This document shows, piece after piece, positions 11,395 to 23,385 of a stretch of 64,000 bases of DNA (its first letter is position 1; each line of letters begins with the position of its first letter). The notes beneath the pieces were generated by a model, which did no database searches, was not told the origin of the DNA, and saw only the letters and a list, made by a program, of their open reading frames with translations. Source of the stretch: Methanolobus profundi (GTDB taxonomy: Archaea > Halobacteriota > Methanosarcinia > Methanosarcinales > Methanosarcinaceae). The DNA lies in NCBI RefSeq assembly GCF_900114835.1, contig NZ_FOUJ01000001.1, positions 496,001 to 560,000 on the forward strand, in the 5' to 3' direction. A program made the translations under genes and the position numbers.

Positions 11395-11471
11395 ACAGTA
11401 CTGTACTAAAGCAGCAGCTGTATATAAAGGGTTTCAAGTACTGCAGATTATTGCAAAAAAACAGAAGTACT
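11395..11471 (-). promoter_or_regulatory. Promoter with three AGTACT sites before the HTH gene
   Basis: On the minus strand TTTATATA (plus coordinates 11421-11428) is a good TATA box about 25 nt from the 10-bp palindrome ACAGTACTGT (11395-11404), which would cover the transcription start. Two more AGTACT cores lie upstream of the TATA box at 11437-11442 and 11466-11471. A core at the start site plus upstream copies fits repression by a dimeric winged-helix protein, probably the one encoded just downstream. Confidence 0.55.
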
Positions 11472-11493
11472 AAAAAAAGAATTGAAATGGAAC

Positions 11494-14309
<2,816 letters not shown>

Positions 14310-14328
14310 TTACCTAATTGTCTTTTCA

Positions 14329-14362
14329 TTATATATAGTTTCGCATAATTCACAAAGTGAAT
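14329..14362 (-). promoter_or_regulatory. metYX promoter with adjacent inverted repeat
   Basis: On the minus strand ACTATATATAAT (plus 14329-14340) is a strong TATA box. Just upstream of it sits ATTCAC-aaa-GTGAAT (14348-14362), a perfect 6-bp inverted repeat, which could be a regulator site. The predicted start lies near 14307, giving a leader of about 40 nt before metY. Confidence 0.5.
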
Positions 14363-14457
14363 ATTACTTGCAGTTATTATTATGATTTATTGCTTCAGGT
14401 GATATTGCACAACCTCCGGTACTCGATGAACGTTTTTAATGATCACAGTAATGGATA

Positions 14458-14522
14458 CTGCCCGATCAATGGTCTAAGGATCGTACATGCAGTGAGAACT
14501 GCATATGCTCATTCCTTTTTTT
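14458..14522 (+). ncRNA. Candidate small RNA with two hairpins and U-tract
   Basis: Hairpin 1 is CGATC (14463-14467) with GATCG (14479-14483). Hairpin 2 is ATGCAGT (14487-14493), loop gaga, ACTGCAT (14498-14504). A run of seven T ends it (about 14516-14522). A TATA-like TTTTTAAT at 14433-14440 lies about 26 nt upstream of hairpin 1. No plus-strand gene lies upstream that would need a terminator. The region lies between metY and the GTPase gene, both on the minus strand. Confidence 0.35.
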
Positions 14523-14533
14523 GTAAAGAATAA

Positions 14534-15127
14534 CTACTCAAGAAGCATTTTCAGGAATGACTCATCTCTGGCCACTGGGCACTCAAGGACCTTTGCATTT
14601 GTATTGAGTTCCAGGATCATCTTCCTGACATCTGCAATATGCTCTTTCTTATCGAGCTCTATCATATCGATACAGATGATCTCTGCACCTTCAAGTTGCT
14701 TCCTGGCATATTCGATAAGCTGGTCTGAACTTGTTTCGGCTTCAGTTGAATTCACAACTACTATTGCAGGAAGTAGTTCTGTATCGGGAAGTGCCATTCT
14801 TTCAAGGTCTGCCTTGAGCTTATGCGGAAGCACGGTCTCTTCGGTCTCAATGAATACTGTATCAGGGGAGGATTCTTCCTGCAACATCAGCAGATTGCTT
14901 CTGATATCAGTATCAAGGGAGCATGGTATACAGACACTGTTAACCTCTTTTGTACTGATGCCAAGGTCAGAGAGCGTCTTTTCATCATAATCTACTTCTC
15001 CTGTCTCCTGCACAATAACACCTATCTTCTCCCCATTGGAAGTAAGGTACTTTGCAAGATCGAGTATCAATGTTGTTTTACCGCTATCTGTTGGTCCGCC
15101 TATGATGCTTACTTTCATATTCGACAT
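14534..15127 (-). CDS. G3E-like (CobW/HypB/UreG) P-loop GTPase
   Basis: 197 residues. Walker A is GGPTDSGKTTLI at residues 10-21. The segment VNSVCIPCSLDTDIRSNL, with a CxxC, aligns with the metal-binding CxCC/CPC loop of G3E GTPases such as HypB. FIETEETVLP is the likely Walker B region and VVVNSTEAE may be a degenerate NKxD. G3E proteins deliver Ni, Co or Zn to metalloenzymes using GTP. A methanogen has many nickel and cobalt clients, but nothing nearby identifies the target. The start could be either methionine of MSNMKVSIIG. Confidence 0.75.
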   Translation of the reverse strand: MSNMKVSIIGGPTDSGKTTLILDLAKYLTSNGEKIGVIVQETGEVDYDEKTLSDLGISTKEVNSVCIPCSLDTDIRSNLLMLQEESSPDTVFIETEETVLPHKLKADLERMALPDTELLPAIVVVNSTEAETSSDQLIEYARKQLEGAEIICIDMIELDKKEHIADVRKMILELNTNAKVLECPVARDESFLKMLLE

Positions 15128-15192
15128 CCTCTTACATTATTAAGTATGAGAATTCCCACATAACACACTTAATTATTATTTTCTCTCTGTAC

Positions 15193-17844
15193 CTATATAT
15201 CGTTACCTCTGCCAAGGGGGGATATCGGTATTCTGAATGTGAACTTGCTGCCTTTATCAGTTTCACTTTCGACCCAGATGGTCCCGTTCTGCATTTTCAG
15301 ATATTCCTTTACTAGCACCAGTCCAAGGCCTGCACCGCCAAATCTTCGTGTATTGGATCCATCCACCTGTACGAAAGGGTCGAATATCCTTTCCCTGTCC
15401 TTTTCAGCGATCCCTATTCCGGTATCGGTAACAGATACCTGTATGTCATCATCCCGTATTCCCGCCTCAATACTTACAGTTCCATTCTTTGGGGTAAATT
15501 TCAGGGCGTTCTCTACAAGATTATACAATATCTCTCTGAACTTGTCTACATCGGCTGTTATCTCTGCTATTTCATCGTGAACATGTACGTTGACAGTTAT
15601 CCTCTTCTTTCTGGCCAGTAGTCGTGTTCCATCGACAACCTTCTCAATGATCTTCCCTGGTTCAAAGGAAGTGAATCTAAGTCCCATACCATCTGATTCT
15701 ATCTGTGCCAGATCAAGCATATTGTTTATCAGGTTCAACAATTTGTATCCTGCGTTGTTGATTATCTGGATGTACTTTCTCTGTTCGGTTGTAAGGTCTC
15801 CGATATTCAGATCGATAAGGACATCGGAATAACCAATTACAGAGTTCAATGGGGTTCTCAGTTCATGGTTCATGTTTGCAAGCAATTCATTTTTACAGCG
15901 GTTTGCATCCTCAGCTGCTATCCTTGCAAGTAGCATCTGTTCCTCTGTACGCTTCCTTTCGGTTATATCCACAAGTGTTCCAATAGCCCTGTTATTTCCT
16001 TTATTGTCACTGAATGTTGCTCCCTTTGCCTGTATCCATATCCAGTCACCTGACTTTGAGCTCATCCTGATCTCAAAGTTGAATGGATCGCCTTTCTTTA
16101 CAGATCCGATGATCTTAGGCATTATTTCCTTCCTGTCATCGGGGTGCATGATCTCTTCCCATTTTTCAAGGGACATGGGGAATTCATTGTCTTCATACCC
16201 AAGCATCTTGTAAGATATTGAACTAAAGTAGAATTCATTATTTTCAAGGTCCCAATCCCAGAATCCATGCTCAGCCACGGTCATTGCAAGCTCAAGTCTT
16301 TCCTCACTGTCTTTCATGGCTTTTTCTGCGACCACATTCTTGGTTATGTCTCTGGTAGTTCCATGTAATGCGATGGGATTTCCGCTATCATCGGTCAGTA
16401 CTTTCCCGATGATCTCTACAGGGACCTTCTCTCCATTTTTGTTCAATGCCTCTGCCTGGAAACGGATCCCTGGAAAATCTGCAGGTTTCTCTATTCCCAT
16501 CTGTATATATCCCATCATCCTGTTGATGTCATCTTCCTCAAAATGGTCAACTAGTCTGGACCCGATCCATTCTTCAGGTGTGAACCCAAGCATTGGGTAT
16601 ATCGCAGGGTTAACATAGGTGAATACAAGGTCAATGTCCATCATCCATATGCAATCAAGTGTATTCTCAGCAAGCAGTCGGTATAGCTCTTCACTTTTCT
16701 TCATTGCTTTTTCAGCTATTTTTCTCTCAGTTATGTCGATAAGTGAGCTCATGTATGCTATTGGTTCATTTTCTTTATTTCTGATGATGCTTGTTGAAAG
16801 CCAGATCGGGAAGGTGCTGCCATCCTTTCTTTTGGCCAGCATCTCAGCCTTGAAACCATGCTGAGGTGCCATTTCCAGTATCTCTCTTCTGTTGCTTTCA
16901 GCATCAAAGAAGTCCTCTGGTCTCATGCCAAGGACTTCTTCTTTTTTATCGAATCCCCACATCTTCAGGACAGCCTTGTTCACATAATATATCCTGCCAT
17001 CCCGGTCCACCAGAGCAATGCCATCAACACTGCATTCTATGGCCTGATCTTTGATCTTCAGTTCTTCCTCTACCTTTATGGCTTTGCTAATATCAAGGGT
17101 GTATCCTACCATCCCGGCTGGTCTATTGGTCCTGTCCCTGACAACCCATAAAGAAAGCGAACCAATGAATGTTTTCCCGTCCTTGCGTTTCAAACGTACT
17201 TTTTTATGCAGCTGCTCGTTGGTTATCAGAGGACTGATTATTTCATCATTGAGCATCTGGAGGTCGCTGTCAAGATAAACAATTGATATGTGCTGGCCCA
17301 AAGCTTCCCTTGCATTGTAACCGAATATCTTTTCAGCTCCGTTGTTCCAGCTTGTGATGATACCTTCCATGTCTGTAGAAATGACTGAATATGGGGACTG
17401 CTCTATTATCTGGGAAAGGAACCGAAGTGAGTCGAACGTTTGCTTGTTCTCTAAAAGTGTATCTCTTTTCTTAACAGCCTCTTTTATGGCAAAAGGTAGC
17501 CGATTTATGCGTTCCTTTAATATGTAGTCACTTGCTCCGGCTTTCATAGCATCTGTTATGATCTCTTCGTTGGCCGCTCCTGTAAGTATCAAAAAAGGGA
17601 CAGTAGCATCATATGTCAGCGTTATTTCCAGAGCTCTCATGCCATCAAATTCAGGTAGTATATAATCTGAGATGACAATGTCTGGCTTGAAGTCATATAA
17701 TCCTCTCAGGAATTCATCTTCTGTCTCAGCAAGATACGATTCAAAAGTGATGCCACTACTTTGTATCTTCCTTTTTGCCAGTTCCAGGTCTTCTGGCATA
17801 TCCTCTATGAACAGTATTTTCAATACCTGGTCTTGCATCATCAT
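15193..17844 (-). CDS. Receiver-PAS histidine kinase hybrid
   Basis: A cytoplasmic kinase of 883 residues. It starts with a receiver domain (about 8-125) having acidic residues EDMPED, phospho-acceptor Asp in DIVISDYILPEFDG, and the lysine in SDYILKERI. Four PAS/PAC modules follow (about 140-645), each ending in DITERK-like linkers. The HisKA H-box is NHELRTPLNSVIGYSD. The HATPase has NLVENALKFTP, DTGIGIAEKDRERIFDPF and GGAGLGLVLVKEYL. No transmembrane segment is present, so signals must be soluble (redox, gas, small molecule). No separate response regulator is encoded nearby. Confidence 0.92.
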   Translation of the reverse strand: MMMQDQVLKILFIEDMPEDLELAKRKIQSSGITFESYLAETEDEFLRGLYDFKPDIVISDYILPEFDGMRALEITLTYDATVPFLILTGAANEEIITDAMKAGASDYILKERINRLPFAIKEAVKKRDTLLENKQTFDSLRFLSQIIEQSPYSVISTDMEGIITSWNNGAEKIFGYNAREALGQHISIVYLDSDLQMLNDEIISPLITNEQLHKKVRLKRKDGKTFIGSLSLWVVRDRTNRPAGMVGYTLDISKAIKVEEELKIKDQAIECSVDGIALVDRDGRIYYVNKAVLKMWGFDKKEEVLGMRPEDFFDAESNRREILEMAPQHGFKAEMLAKRKDGSTFPIWLSTSIIRNKENEPIAYMSSLIDITERKIAEKAMKKSEELYRLLAENTLDCIWMMDIDLVFTYVNPAIYPMLGFTPEEWIGSRLVDHFEEDDINRMMGYIQMGIEKPADFPGIRFQAEALNKNGEKVPVEIIGKVLTDDSGNPIALHGTTRDITKNVVAEKAMKDSEERLELAMTVAEHGFWDWDLENNEFYFSSISYKMLGYEDNEFPMSLEKWEEIMHPDDRKEIMPKIIGSVKKGDPFNFEIRMSSKSGDWIWIQAKGATFSDNKGNNRAIGTLVDITERKRTEEQMLLARIAAEDANRCKNELLANMNHELRTPLNSVIGYSDVLIDLNIGDLTTEQRKYIQIINNAGYKLLNLINNMLDLAQIESDGMGLRFTSFEPGKIIEKVVDGTRLLARKKRITVNVHVHDEIAEITADVDKFREILYNLVENALKFTPKNGTVSIEAGIRDDDIQVSVTDTGIGIAEKDRERIFDPFVQVDGSNTRRFGGAGLGLVLVKEYLKMQNGTIWVESETDKGSKFTFRIPISPLGRGNDI

Positions 17845-18135
17845 GTCTACCCTTCAAGGCGAACCACTCATGATCACCTTCAACTCCCACTTTCTACAGT
17901 TCTACATTAATTTGCAGTTAATGGACAACCCACTACAATTGTCACTGCCTGATGGTCTGAAGTAGAAACTGTTACTCTTTATATTATGATGTGTTCCTAT
18001 TAAATAAACTTACAGGTGTTCATCTTATTGATGAGGAACAAAAATAAGACCGTATAAGACCATAGGGCTTGGCAAGATCATCTTCCTTCGATGTGTTATT
18101 TCCTGCAGGAAAGGGATATATCAGTCGATCAGGAC
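17845..18135. other. Intergenic region between kinase and VWA operon end
   Basis: 291 nt without an ORF. It contains a 7-bp pair, TTTCTAC (17891-17897) with GTAGAAA (17962-17968), around a 64-nt loop, extended by CA/TG after one mismatch. A 7-bp match at this spacing is expected by chance. No clear terminator or further gene is seen. Confidence 0.4.
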
Positions 18136-20586
18136 CTATGTCCTGATCTCCTGCTCAAGTTTCTTCATCTCTTTTATTTCCCTTATCCTTCTAAGGATGA
18201 CCTCGCCGAGGAATATGATAAGGGCAGCCAGCAGGAAGTAGATCTTCTGGCTGACACTGTCGCGTACAAGCTTCTCGGAATTACCCTGTGCTTCTTCCAA
18301 AAGGTTATTCCTTGCCTGGTTCACTGTATATGTGCTTCCACCATATGCCTTGATGAGTGATGGAAGTTCCTCGTTAAGTCCGACGTCACGGTATTCAAGT
18401 GCATAGTTCACTGCAACAGGATAACCGGAGAGGTCATGTATACCAATTGACCCGGGATCGATGACAGCTTCATAGACATTTGTTCCGGTGAGTGAAAGAT
18501 CGACCTCATCATCATCCAGTTTCAGTGTAGGGATACCTTCGTCATACATTGTGAGCTCGATCGTCACAGGGGTTCCATACCATGTGTCCTCTGCTTCGAC
18601 AACAGCACCTGTCTCCTCTCTTGGATTGCCGATCACCCAGTTAACAGTGGATGATATGAGCTTTGAATTGTTGCCGGAATACATCTGTGTGGCCCACATA
18701 TTATCTCCACCCTGTCCGTTATCGGTTGTAAAGGCTGCTACTCTTCCAAGACCGTATCTCCATGTTGTGAGGACCGGTTTTCCTGTACTTGTGATGATGA
18801 GTCTGTCGGCTCCGGCTTTTGGAGTAACGTCATTATATCCTGTGATGCTGCCTTCAACATCAATGTTCTTTGTGATGAAATGCCTGGTATTGTATTCGAT
18901 GAGCGGGAAGGTTCCAGCTTCAGTTTCTTCTTCCTCCTCACTTGCAGGTTCAAGGTCTTCGAATTGTATATTTGCCCTTTCTTCCTGATCAATGTGGAAG
19001 TAGACTCCTCCTACCTCATCCATCAATGTTTCTGCATAGAACTTAGCATAGTCATCTGTCTGTGATGGTGCACTTGACCTGATATGCACATAATAGAGAT
19101 TAACTCCCCTGTCCACAATATCCTGTGCGATCTCAAGGCTGTCATCATATGATTGTTCAATACCACCATCTGAAATGATGATTATTTCAAGTTCTCCTGA
19201 TTCACCTTCCAGCCATTCCTCAGCTATTGCAAGACCCTGATCGAGTGATGTTTCACTTGTAGATCCTGGTGTAAGTGTCTGGATACTATCTTCCAGCATT
19301 TCAAGATTGGAAGCTGTTCCAAGGAAAAGAAGTCCTCCTGAAACATCCATTCCTTCACTTCCAAAGGCAATGACTCCGAGGTATGCATCTCTGAGATCAT
19401 CATTGTTCAATATGAAAAGGGCATTCCCAAGTATATCATCAAGTGTCTGATGGGCAGAAGTACTCTGTGAGATGTCCAGAACGAGTACAATGTTCCTGCC
19501 TCCACTCCAGTCTGTTGGCGTTGAGACCACGGGCAGGATCTCCTCAATAGGTGAATCAAGATAGTCACCAAAATTGTATGAGCCATCTCCACCGACTACA
19601 ACGATTCCTCTTCCATCGTTGAGATAGTCCTTTAGTTCCTGTACTTCATCCTCTGTGAATGAGTTGGCATGAGTGTTGTCAATGACTATTGCCTTCTTGT
19701 CATCTATATTATTGAGCTCTCCTGAAGATGATACATCGTAGAGGTTAAAAAGTATGTCCCCGAGTGGTGAATCTGTATCAAGACCTATAGTACGTATGTC
19801 CGATTTTGGAATTGTATAGATGGACTTGTAGAACACATTGTTGATATCATCTACATCAGAGCTTGATGGTGTTATAACTGCTTTAAGTGTGTGTGCTCCA
19901 AGCTTAGAGAATGTTACCTGTGGTACGATTATCCTCTTCTCACGTTCTGTCTGTGTGACCCTTCCACTTCTGATGAGTGTATCATCACTGTAAAGTTCGT
20001 AGCTGTATGAGACTTCCTCTTCGATCGCCTGTGAAACCACTATCTCGTACTGGTTCTCATTCTTGTATGTGACAGTCTTGTCACCTTCTATCTGCACGCT
20101 CAGGTCATTCTCCTCAAGGTCTGGCTGTACAAGATAGACGGTTGTACCAGTTTCTTGTGCGAATTGAAGAGCGTCTTCAAGTTCCTCTCCTGAATTGCTG
20201 TTACCATCTGTGACAAGCACTATCTGGTTCTCGCCAGTGGAATATTGTACGATGGCATCTCCCAGTGCAGTGCTCTCTCCGGTGATCTTCACAAGTGATG
20301 TAGGTGTCTTGGATGTCAGTGCTTCGTACAGTTCAGCTGATGTCTCGTTCTCGAACAGCTCCATACTGTCGGTCTCGTCCGAGATTATCACAAGGTCCGG
20401 GTTGTCATCGCTTGTGACCCTTGGTACTAGTGTGAAAGGTGAGGCCAGAGCTATTACAAGAAGTACCGCAACAAGTATGCGTGAAATTATAAGTCCTTTC
20501 CTTGCCCCTTTTTTCATGAGGAAGAGGCCTGCAATTATCACAGGTATGATAAGTACAAGCATTTCGATGTTCTCGAACTGTACCAT
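18136..20586 (-). CDS. Large VWA / GAT-like membrane protein of the MoxR operon
   Basis: 816 residues. Two N-terminal spans (LVLIIPVIIAGLFLM and ISRILVAVLLVIALASPF) precede an extracytoplasmic region. That region has a class I GAT-like fold (IDNTHANSFTEDEVQELKDY, GIVVVGGDGSYNFGDYLD) and a von Willebrand A domain with the MIDAS-like motif VLDISQSTS and later IIISDGGIEQS. A final span (FLLAALIIFLGEVILR) is followed by a basic tail. The start overlaps the previous stop as TGATG, so coupling is likely. MoxR-linked VWA proteins usually help metal-cofactor insertion or complex assembly; the client is unknown. Confidence 0.88.
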   Translation of the reverse strand: MVQFENIEMLVLIIPVIIAGLFLMKKGARKGLIISRILVAVLLVIALASPFTLVPRVTSDDNPDLVIISDETDSMELFENETSAELYEALTSKTPTSLVKITGESTALGDAIVQYSTGENQIVLVTDGNSNSGEELEDALQFAQETGTTVYLVQPDLEENDLSVQIEGDKTVTYKNENQYEIVVSQAIEEEVSYSYELYSDDTLIRSGRVTQTEREKRIIVPQVTFSKLGAHTLKAVITPSSSDVDDINNVFYKSIYTIPKSDIRTIGLDTDSPLGDILFNLYDVSSSGELNNIDDKKAIVIDNTHANSFTEDEVQELKDYLNDGRGIVVVGGDGSYNFGDYLDSPIEEILPVVSTPTDWSGGRNIVLVLDISQSTSAHQTLDDILGNALFILNNDDLRDAYLGVIAFGSEGMDVSGGLLFLGTASNLEMLEDSIQTLTPGSTSETSLDQGLAIAEEWLEGESGELEIIIISDGGIEQSYDDSLEIAQDIVDRGVNLYYVHIRSSAPSQTDDYAKFYAETLMDEVGGVYFHIDQEERANIQFEDLEPASEEEEETEAGTFPLIEYNTRHFITKNIDVEGSITGYNDVTPKAGADRLIITSTGKPVLTTWRYGLGRVAAFTTDNGQGGDNMWATQMYSGNNSKLISSTVNWVIGNPREETGAVVEAEDTWYGTPVTIELTMYDEGIPTLKLDDDEVDLSLTGTNVYEAVIDPGSIGIHDLSGYPVAVNYALEYRDVGLNEELPSLIKAYGGSTYTVNQARNNLLEEAQGNSEKLVRDSVSQKIYFLLAALIIFLGEVILRRIREIKEMKKLEQEIRT

Positions 20587-22460
20587 CAGAGCTCACCTCT
20601 CTTCTTTATTATAAGCAGTTCAAGTATCACCAGTGCGAAAACAATGATTATCATGTAAGTATCCAGATAGTTCTTTGCTGTGTAGGAGCTTGCACGTACG
20701 ATGCTTGGTTCATTGTCTGCCTGTGCACGTTCTATGACATCATCTCCTTCAAGGCTGGTATCAGATTCCTTGTCATTGTACAGGTTCACAGCTATCTCCT
20801 TTCCAGCTACCTGATAGACACCGCTCTGGTCATAAAGTACACGACTCACGGTCTCTGTACCGGAAGGCGTTGTAATATCCTGTTCTTTTGCAAGTGCTGA
20901 GATAGTTCCTGTCTTGAGATTATATTCCTGTACACTGCCAGTACCGCCGAGCCAGCCTGCAAGCTTGAACCAGAATACAGGATACTCAGGTAAGTTGTGG
21001 AAATTGTTCCATGCATCTTCTCCTGTGAGGTCATTGATGCCGAAGTACACAACCGTGCCGTCACCAACTGAACCATAGACCAGGATCGGTACATCTTCTT
21101 CAGTAGCTACAAGGGTAGTTGAGTCTATCCTGCCGGTCACGTTGAGGTACTGATACATGGCAACCTCTTCGTACTTTATATCCTCACTGAGCCTTGTTTC
21201 CTGTACTACTTCAAGGGTAATGCCGTCTTCTGCTTCTTCAACTGCTAGTGGTCTGACAGGAAGCAGTTCCTGTAGCTCTGTCTGAGCATTTTCAGATGAT
21301 AGTGCTTCACTGGCAATGAATACAGCTCTTCCGCCACTGTTCAGATAGTTGCTGAGGGTCGTTATTTCATTGCTTGCAAGTGACCTTTCCTTGTTGGCAA
21401 TTACAATTATACTATAATCAGACAGGTCATCAGGTATCCCTTCAAGTTGTTTGAGATCGATATTAGGTATGAGTGAAAGTGCCACCTGTGATGGCAGTTT
21501 GTCGGTATCTGTTACATAGAGCAACTGCCTGTCAGATATTCTTGGGATGGATATGTAGGCGATGTTATCTGCCGAAAGGCTGTCATCATCAGTTAGCCTT
21601 ACTTCGGTAATTCCAGTTCCAAGATTCTCAAGCTTAAGTTGCTTTGTGGATCTTGCAGGAATAGTAAGAGAAACCGTATTCGTCTTACCGCTATCAAGGT
21701 TCTCTATCTCCAGATCTACTATCTGTCTGCTGTTGTAATAGTTCTTGACAACTCCTGTGTATGTATAACTGCCATCTACAGCTTCGATACTACCTTGAAT
21801 GAATCCTACATTGTCAGCATCGTCGCCAACGAGGACGAACTGTACCGTAAGGCCATATGATTCTGCAAGTTTCAGAGCATTTACCGGATCATCTCCGTTC
21901 CAGCTGGCAAAGTCAGAGATAACTATAAGATTGCCACCCTCGTCAGAAAGCATTCGCATTCCTGCTGAAACAGCACTTGATATATCTGCTACTGTTGCCT
22001 TTGCTTCCAGCGACTCCAATGCATTGTAGGCAGCTTCCGAACCTTCACCTTCAAGCACCGTTACTGGTGTGCTTTCTGCAAGGATTATACTGTTCTTTTT
22101 GCTGACGTAGTCTTCTGCCTTTGATATTGCATCGTCGAACCTGTCATTGGTCTGCATACTTGCAGATGAATCTATTATAAGTACGGTGTGCTCTCCACTG
22201 AGTGCTTCCTGTGTATCGAGATATGGTGCTGCTACAGCAAGTGCAAGGAGTATCAGCACAAGTAGCTGTATCAGGAAAAGTGGGTCCTTGATAAGTTTTG
22301 TAATGGATGTGTAGAAACGTTTCTTCTCTTCCTTGATGTCAAGAAGGAACATAAGTGAAGGTACCTGCACCTGAAGTGGTTTTGGTCTGAGCAGGTATAA
22401 TATTATAAGTGGGATAATGCTTGCAAGGGCTGCAAGTGCAAGAGGTGTCTCGAAAGGCAT
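20586..22460 (-). CDS. BatA-like VWA membrane protein
   Basis: 624 residues. The N-terminus is the BatA-type region: a span (LALAALASIIPLIILYLL), RPKPLQVQVPSLMFL, and a second span (LIQLLVLILLALAVAAP). A VWA domain follows with MIDAS motif IIDSSASMQTND and later LIVISDFASWNGDD. Beta-rich and GAT-like segments come next, and a last span (YMIIIVFALVILELLI) leads to a KKRGEL tail. It starts directly after the DUF58 stop (TAAATG) and ends on the start of the next gene, so the whole set is tightly coupled. Confidence 0.9.
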   Translation of the reverse strand: MPFETPLALAALASIIPLIILYLLRPKPLQVQVPSLMFLLDIKEEKKRFYTSITKLIKDPLFLIQLLVLILLALAVAAPYLDTQEALSGEHTVLIIDSSASMQTNDRFDDAISKAEDYVSKKNSIILAESTPVTVLEGEGSEAAYNALESLEAKATVADISSAVSAGMRMLSDEGGNLIVISDFASWNGDDPVNALKLAESYGLTVQFVLVGDDADNVGFIQGSIEAVDGSYTYTGVVKNYYNSRQIVDLEIENLDSGKTNTVSLTIPARSTKQLKLENLGTGITEVRLTDDDSLSADNIAYISIPRISDRQLLYVTDTDKLPSQVALSLIPNIDLKQLEGIPDDLSDYSIIVIANKERSLASNEITTLSNYLNSGGRAVFIASEALSSENAQTELQELLPVRPLAVEEAEDGITLEVVQETRLSEDIKYEEVAMYQYLNVTGRIDSTTLVATEEDVPILVYGSVGDGTVVYFGINDLTGEDAWNNFHNLPEYPVFWFKLAGWLGGTGSVQEYNLKTGTISALAKEQDITTPSGTETVSRVLYDQSGVYQVAGKEIAVNLYNDKESDTSLEGDDVIERAQADNEPSIVRASSYTAKNYLDTYMIIIVFALVILELLIIKKRGEL

Positions 22461-23345
22461 TTACCATTTCCTCCTGCTGATGGTGTGGAAGAAAGCATCG
22501 AATATCGGGATGTCAGTTGTGAACGTGTAGAACTCAGCACCAACCTTGCTGCAGGTGTCACTGATATGGTTGATATGTTCCTCAAGCTTCTCCTGATATT
22601 GACTTTTGAGATCTTCGCTGATGTATGTGTCCAGCTTAATGCCGGATTCAAGGTCGATAAGCCTGCTGTGGCCATGTATCGCAAGTGAGCTTTCTGTTTT
22701 GTCAAGTACCTGTACAAGTATCAGGTCATGGTCTGCAAAACGATAGATGGCTGATTCTATCTCCTTGGGGTCCTGAAGGAAGTCTGAAACAATAATTACA
22801 AGTGAACGTGAGTGTATGGCCTTCCCATAGACAACGGTACATTCGTTGATCTCTGTCTTCCCGCCAACCTTTGCGGTCTCAAGTCTCTCAATGGTGTTGA
22901 GGAGGTATTTCCTTCCTCTTCTTGGCTTTGTGATATCGACTTCCTCTGAGAATGTAGATATGGCGAACTTATCATTGTCCTTGGTAACAAGATAGGCAAA
23001 ACCGGCTGCAAGCATTGTTGCATACTCGAACTTGCTGGGGTCCTTTCCACCAGTATAATCCATACTCTTACTGGAATCCAGAAGTATATGTGTCGTCAGG
23101 GACTTGTCTTCCTCGAACTGACGGACATAGAGTTTCTCAGACCTTGCATATGCTTTCCAGTCGATGGACCTGAGCTCATCTCCCTGGTTATATGTTCTGT
23201 AGCCTATGGTGTCCAGTCCTTTTCCACTATGGATGGAGCGTCTGCTACCAGCGTATGCAGTTGATACTCTTTTCCTTACCATAAAGGTAAAACGATCAAG
23301 CTGTCTGAAGAATTCAACATCGATGTTATGTCTCTTGTCGCTCAT
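22461..23345 (-). CDS. DUF58 protein, MoxR-associated
   Basis: 294 residues from the ATG giving MSDKRHNIDVEFF. A TTG at 23384 would add 13 residues, lacks a Shine-Dalgarno, and is less consistent with the family N-terminus. The DUF58 core is HSGKGLDTIGYRTYNQGDEL followed by RSIDWKAYARSEKLYVRQFE, then a VWA-like half (ILLDSSKSMDYTG, VIIVSDFLQDP). In MoxR operons the DUF58 protein sits between the AAA+ ATPase and the membrane VWA proteins, and is thought to be an adaptor of the chaperone complex (family inference). Confidence 0.9.
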   Translation of the reverse strand: MSDKRHNIDVEFFRQLDRFTFMVRKRVSTAYAGSRRSIHSGKGLDTIGYRTYNQGDELRSIDWKAYARSEKLYVRQFEEDKSLTTHILLDSSKSMDYTGGKDPSKFEYATMLAAGFAYLVTKDNDKFAISTFSEEVDITKPRRGRKYLLNTIERLETAKVGGKTEINECTVVYGKAIHSRSLVIIVSDFLQDPKEIESAIYRFADHDLILVQVLDKTESSLAIHGHSRLIDLESGIKLDTYISEDLKSQYQEKLEEHINHISDTCSKVGAEFYTFTTDIPIFDAFFHTISRRKW

Positions 23346-23385
23346 TGCAAGTGCCCTGCTTGAGTTACCTGGCAAATATGCCAAT

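Noticed and set aside
17891-17968. A long-loop 7-bp stem before the PAS kinase as another terminal-stem RNA
   Set aside because: No TATA box at the right distance on either strand; 7 bp at this spacing is expected by chance.
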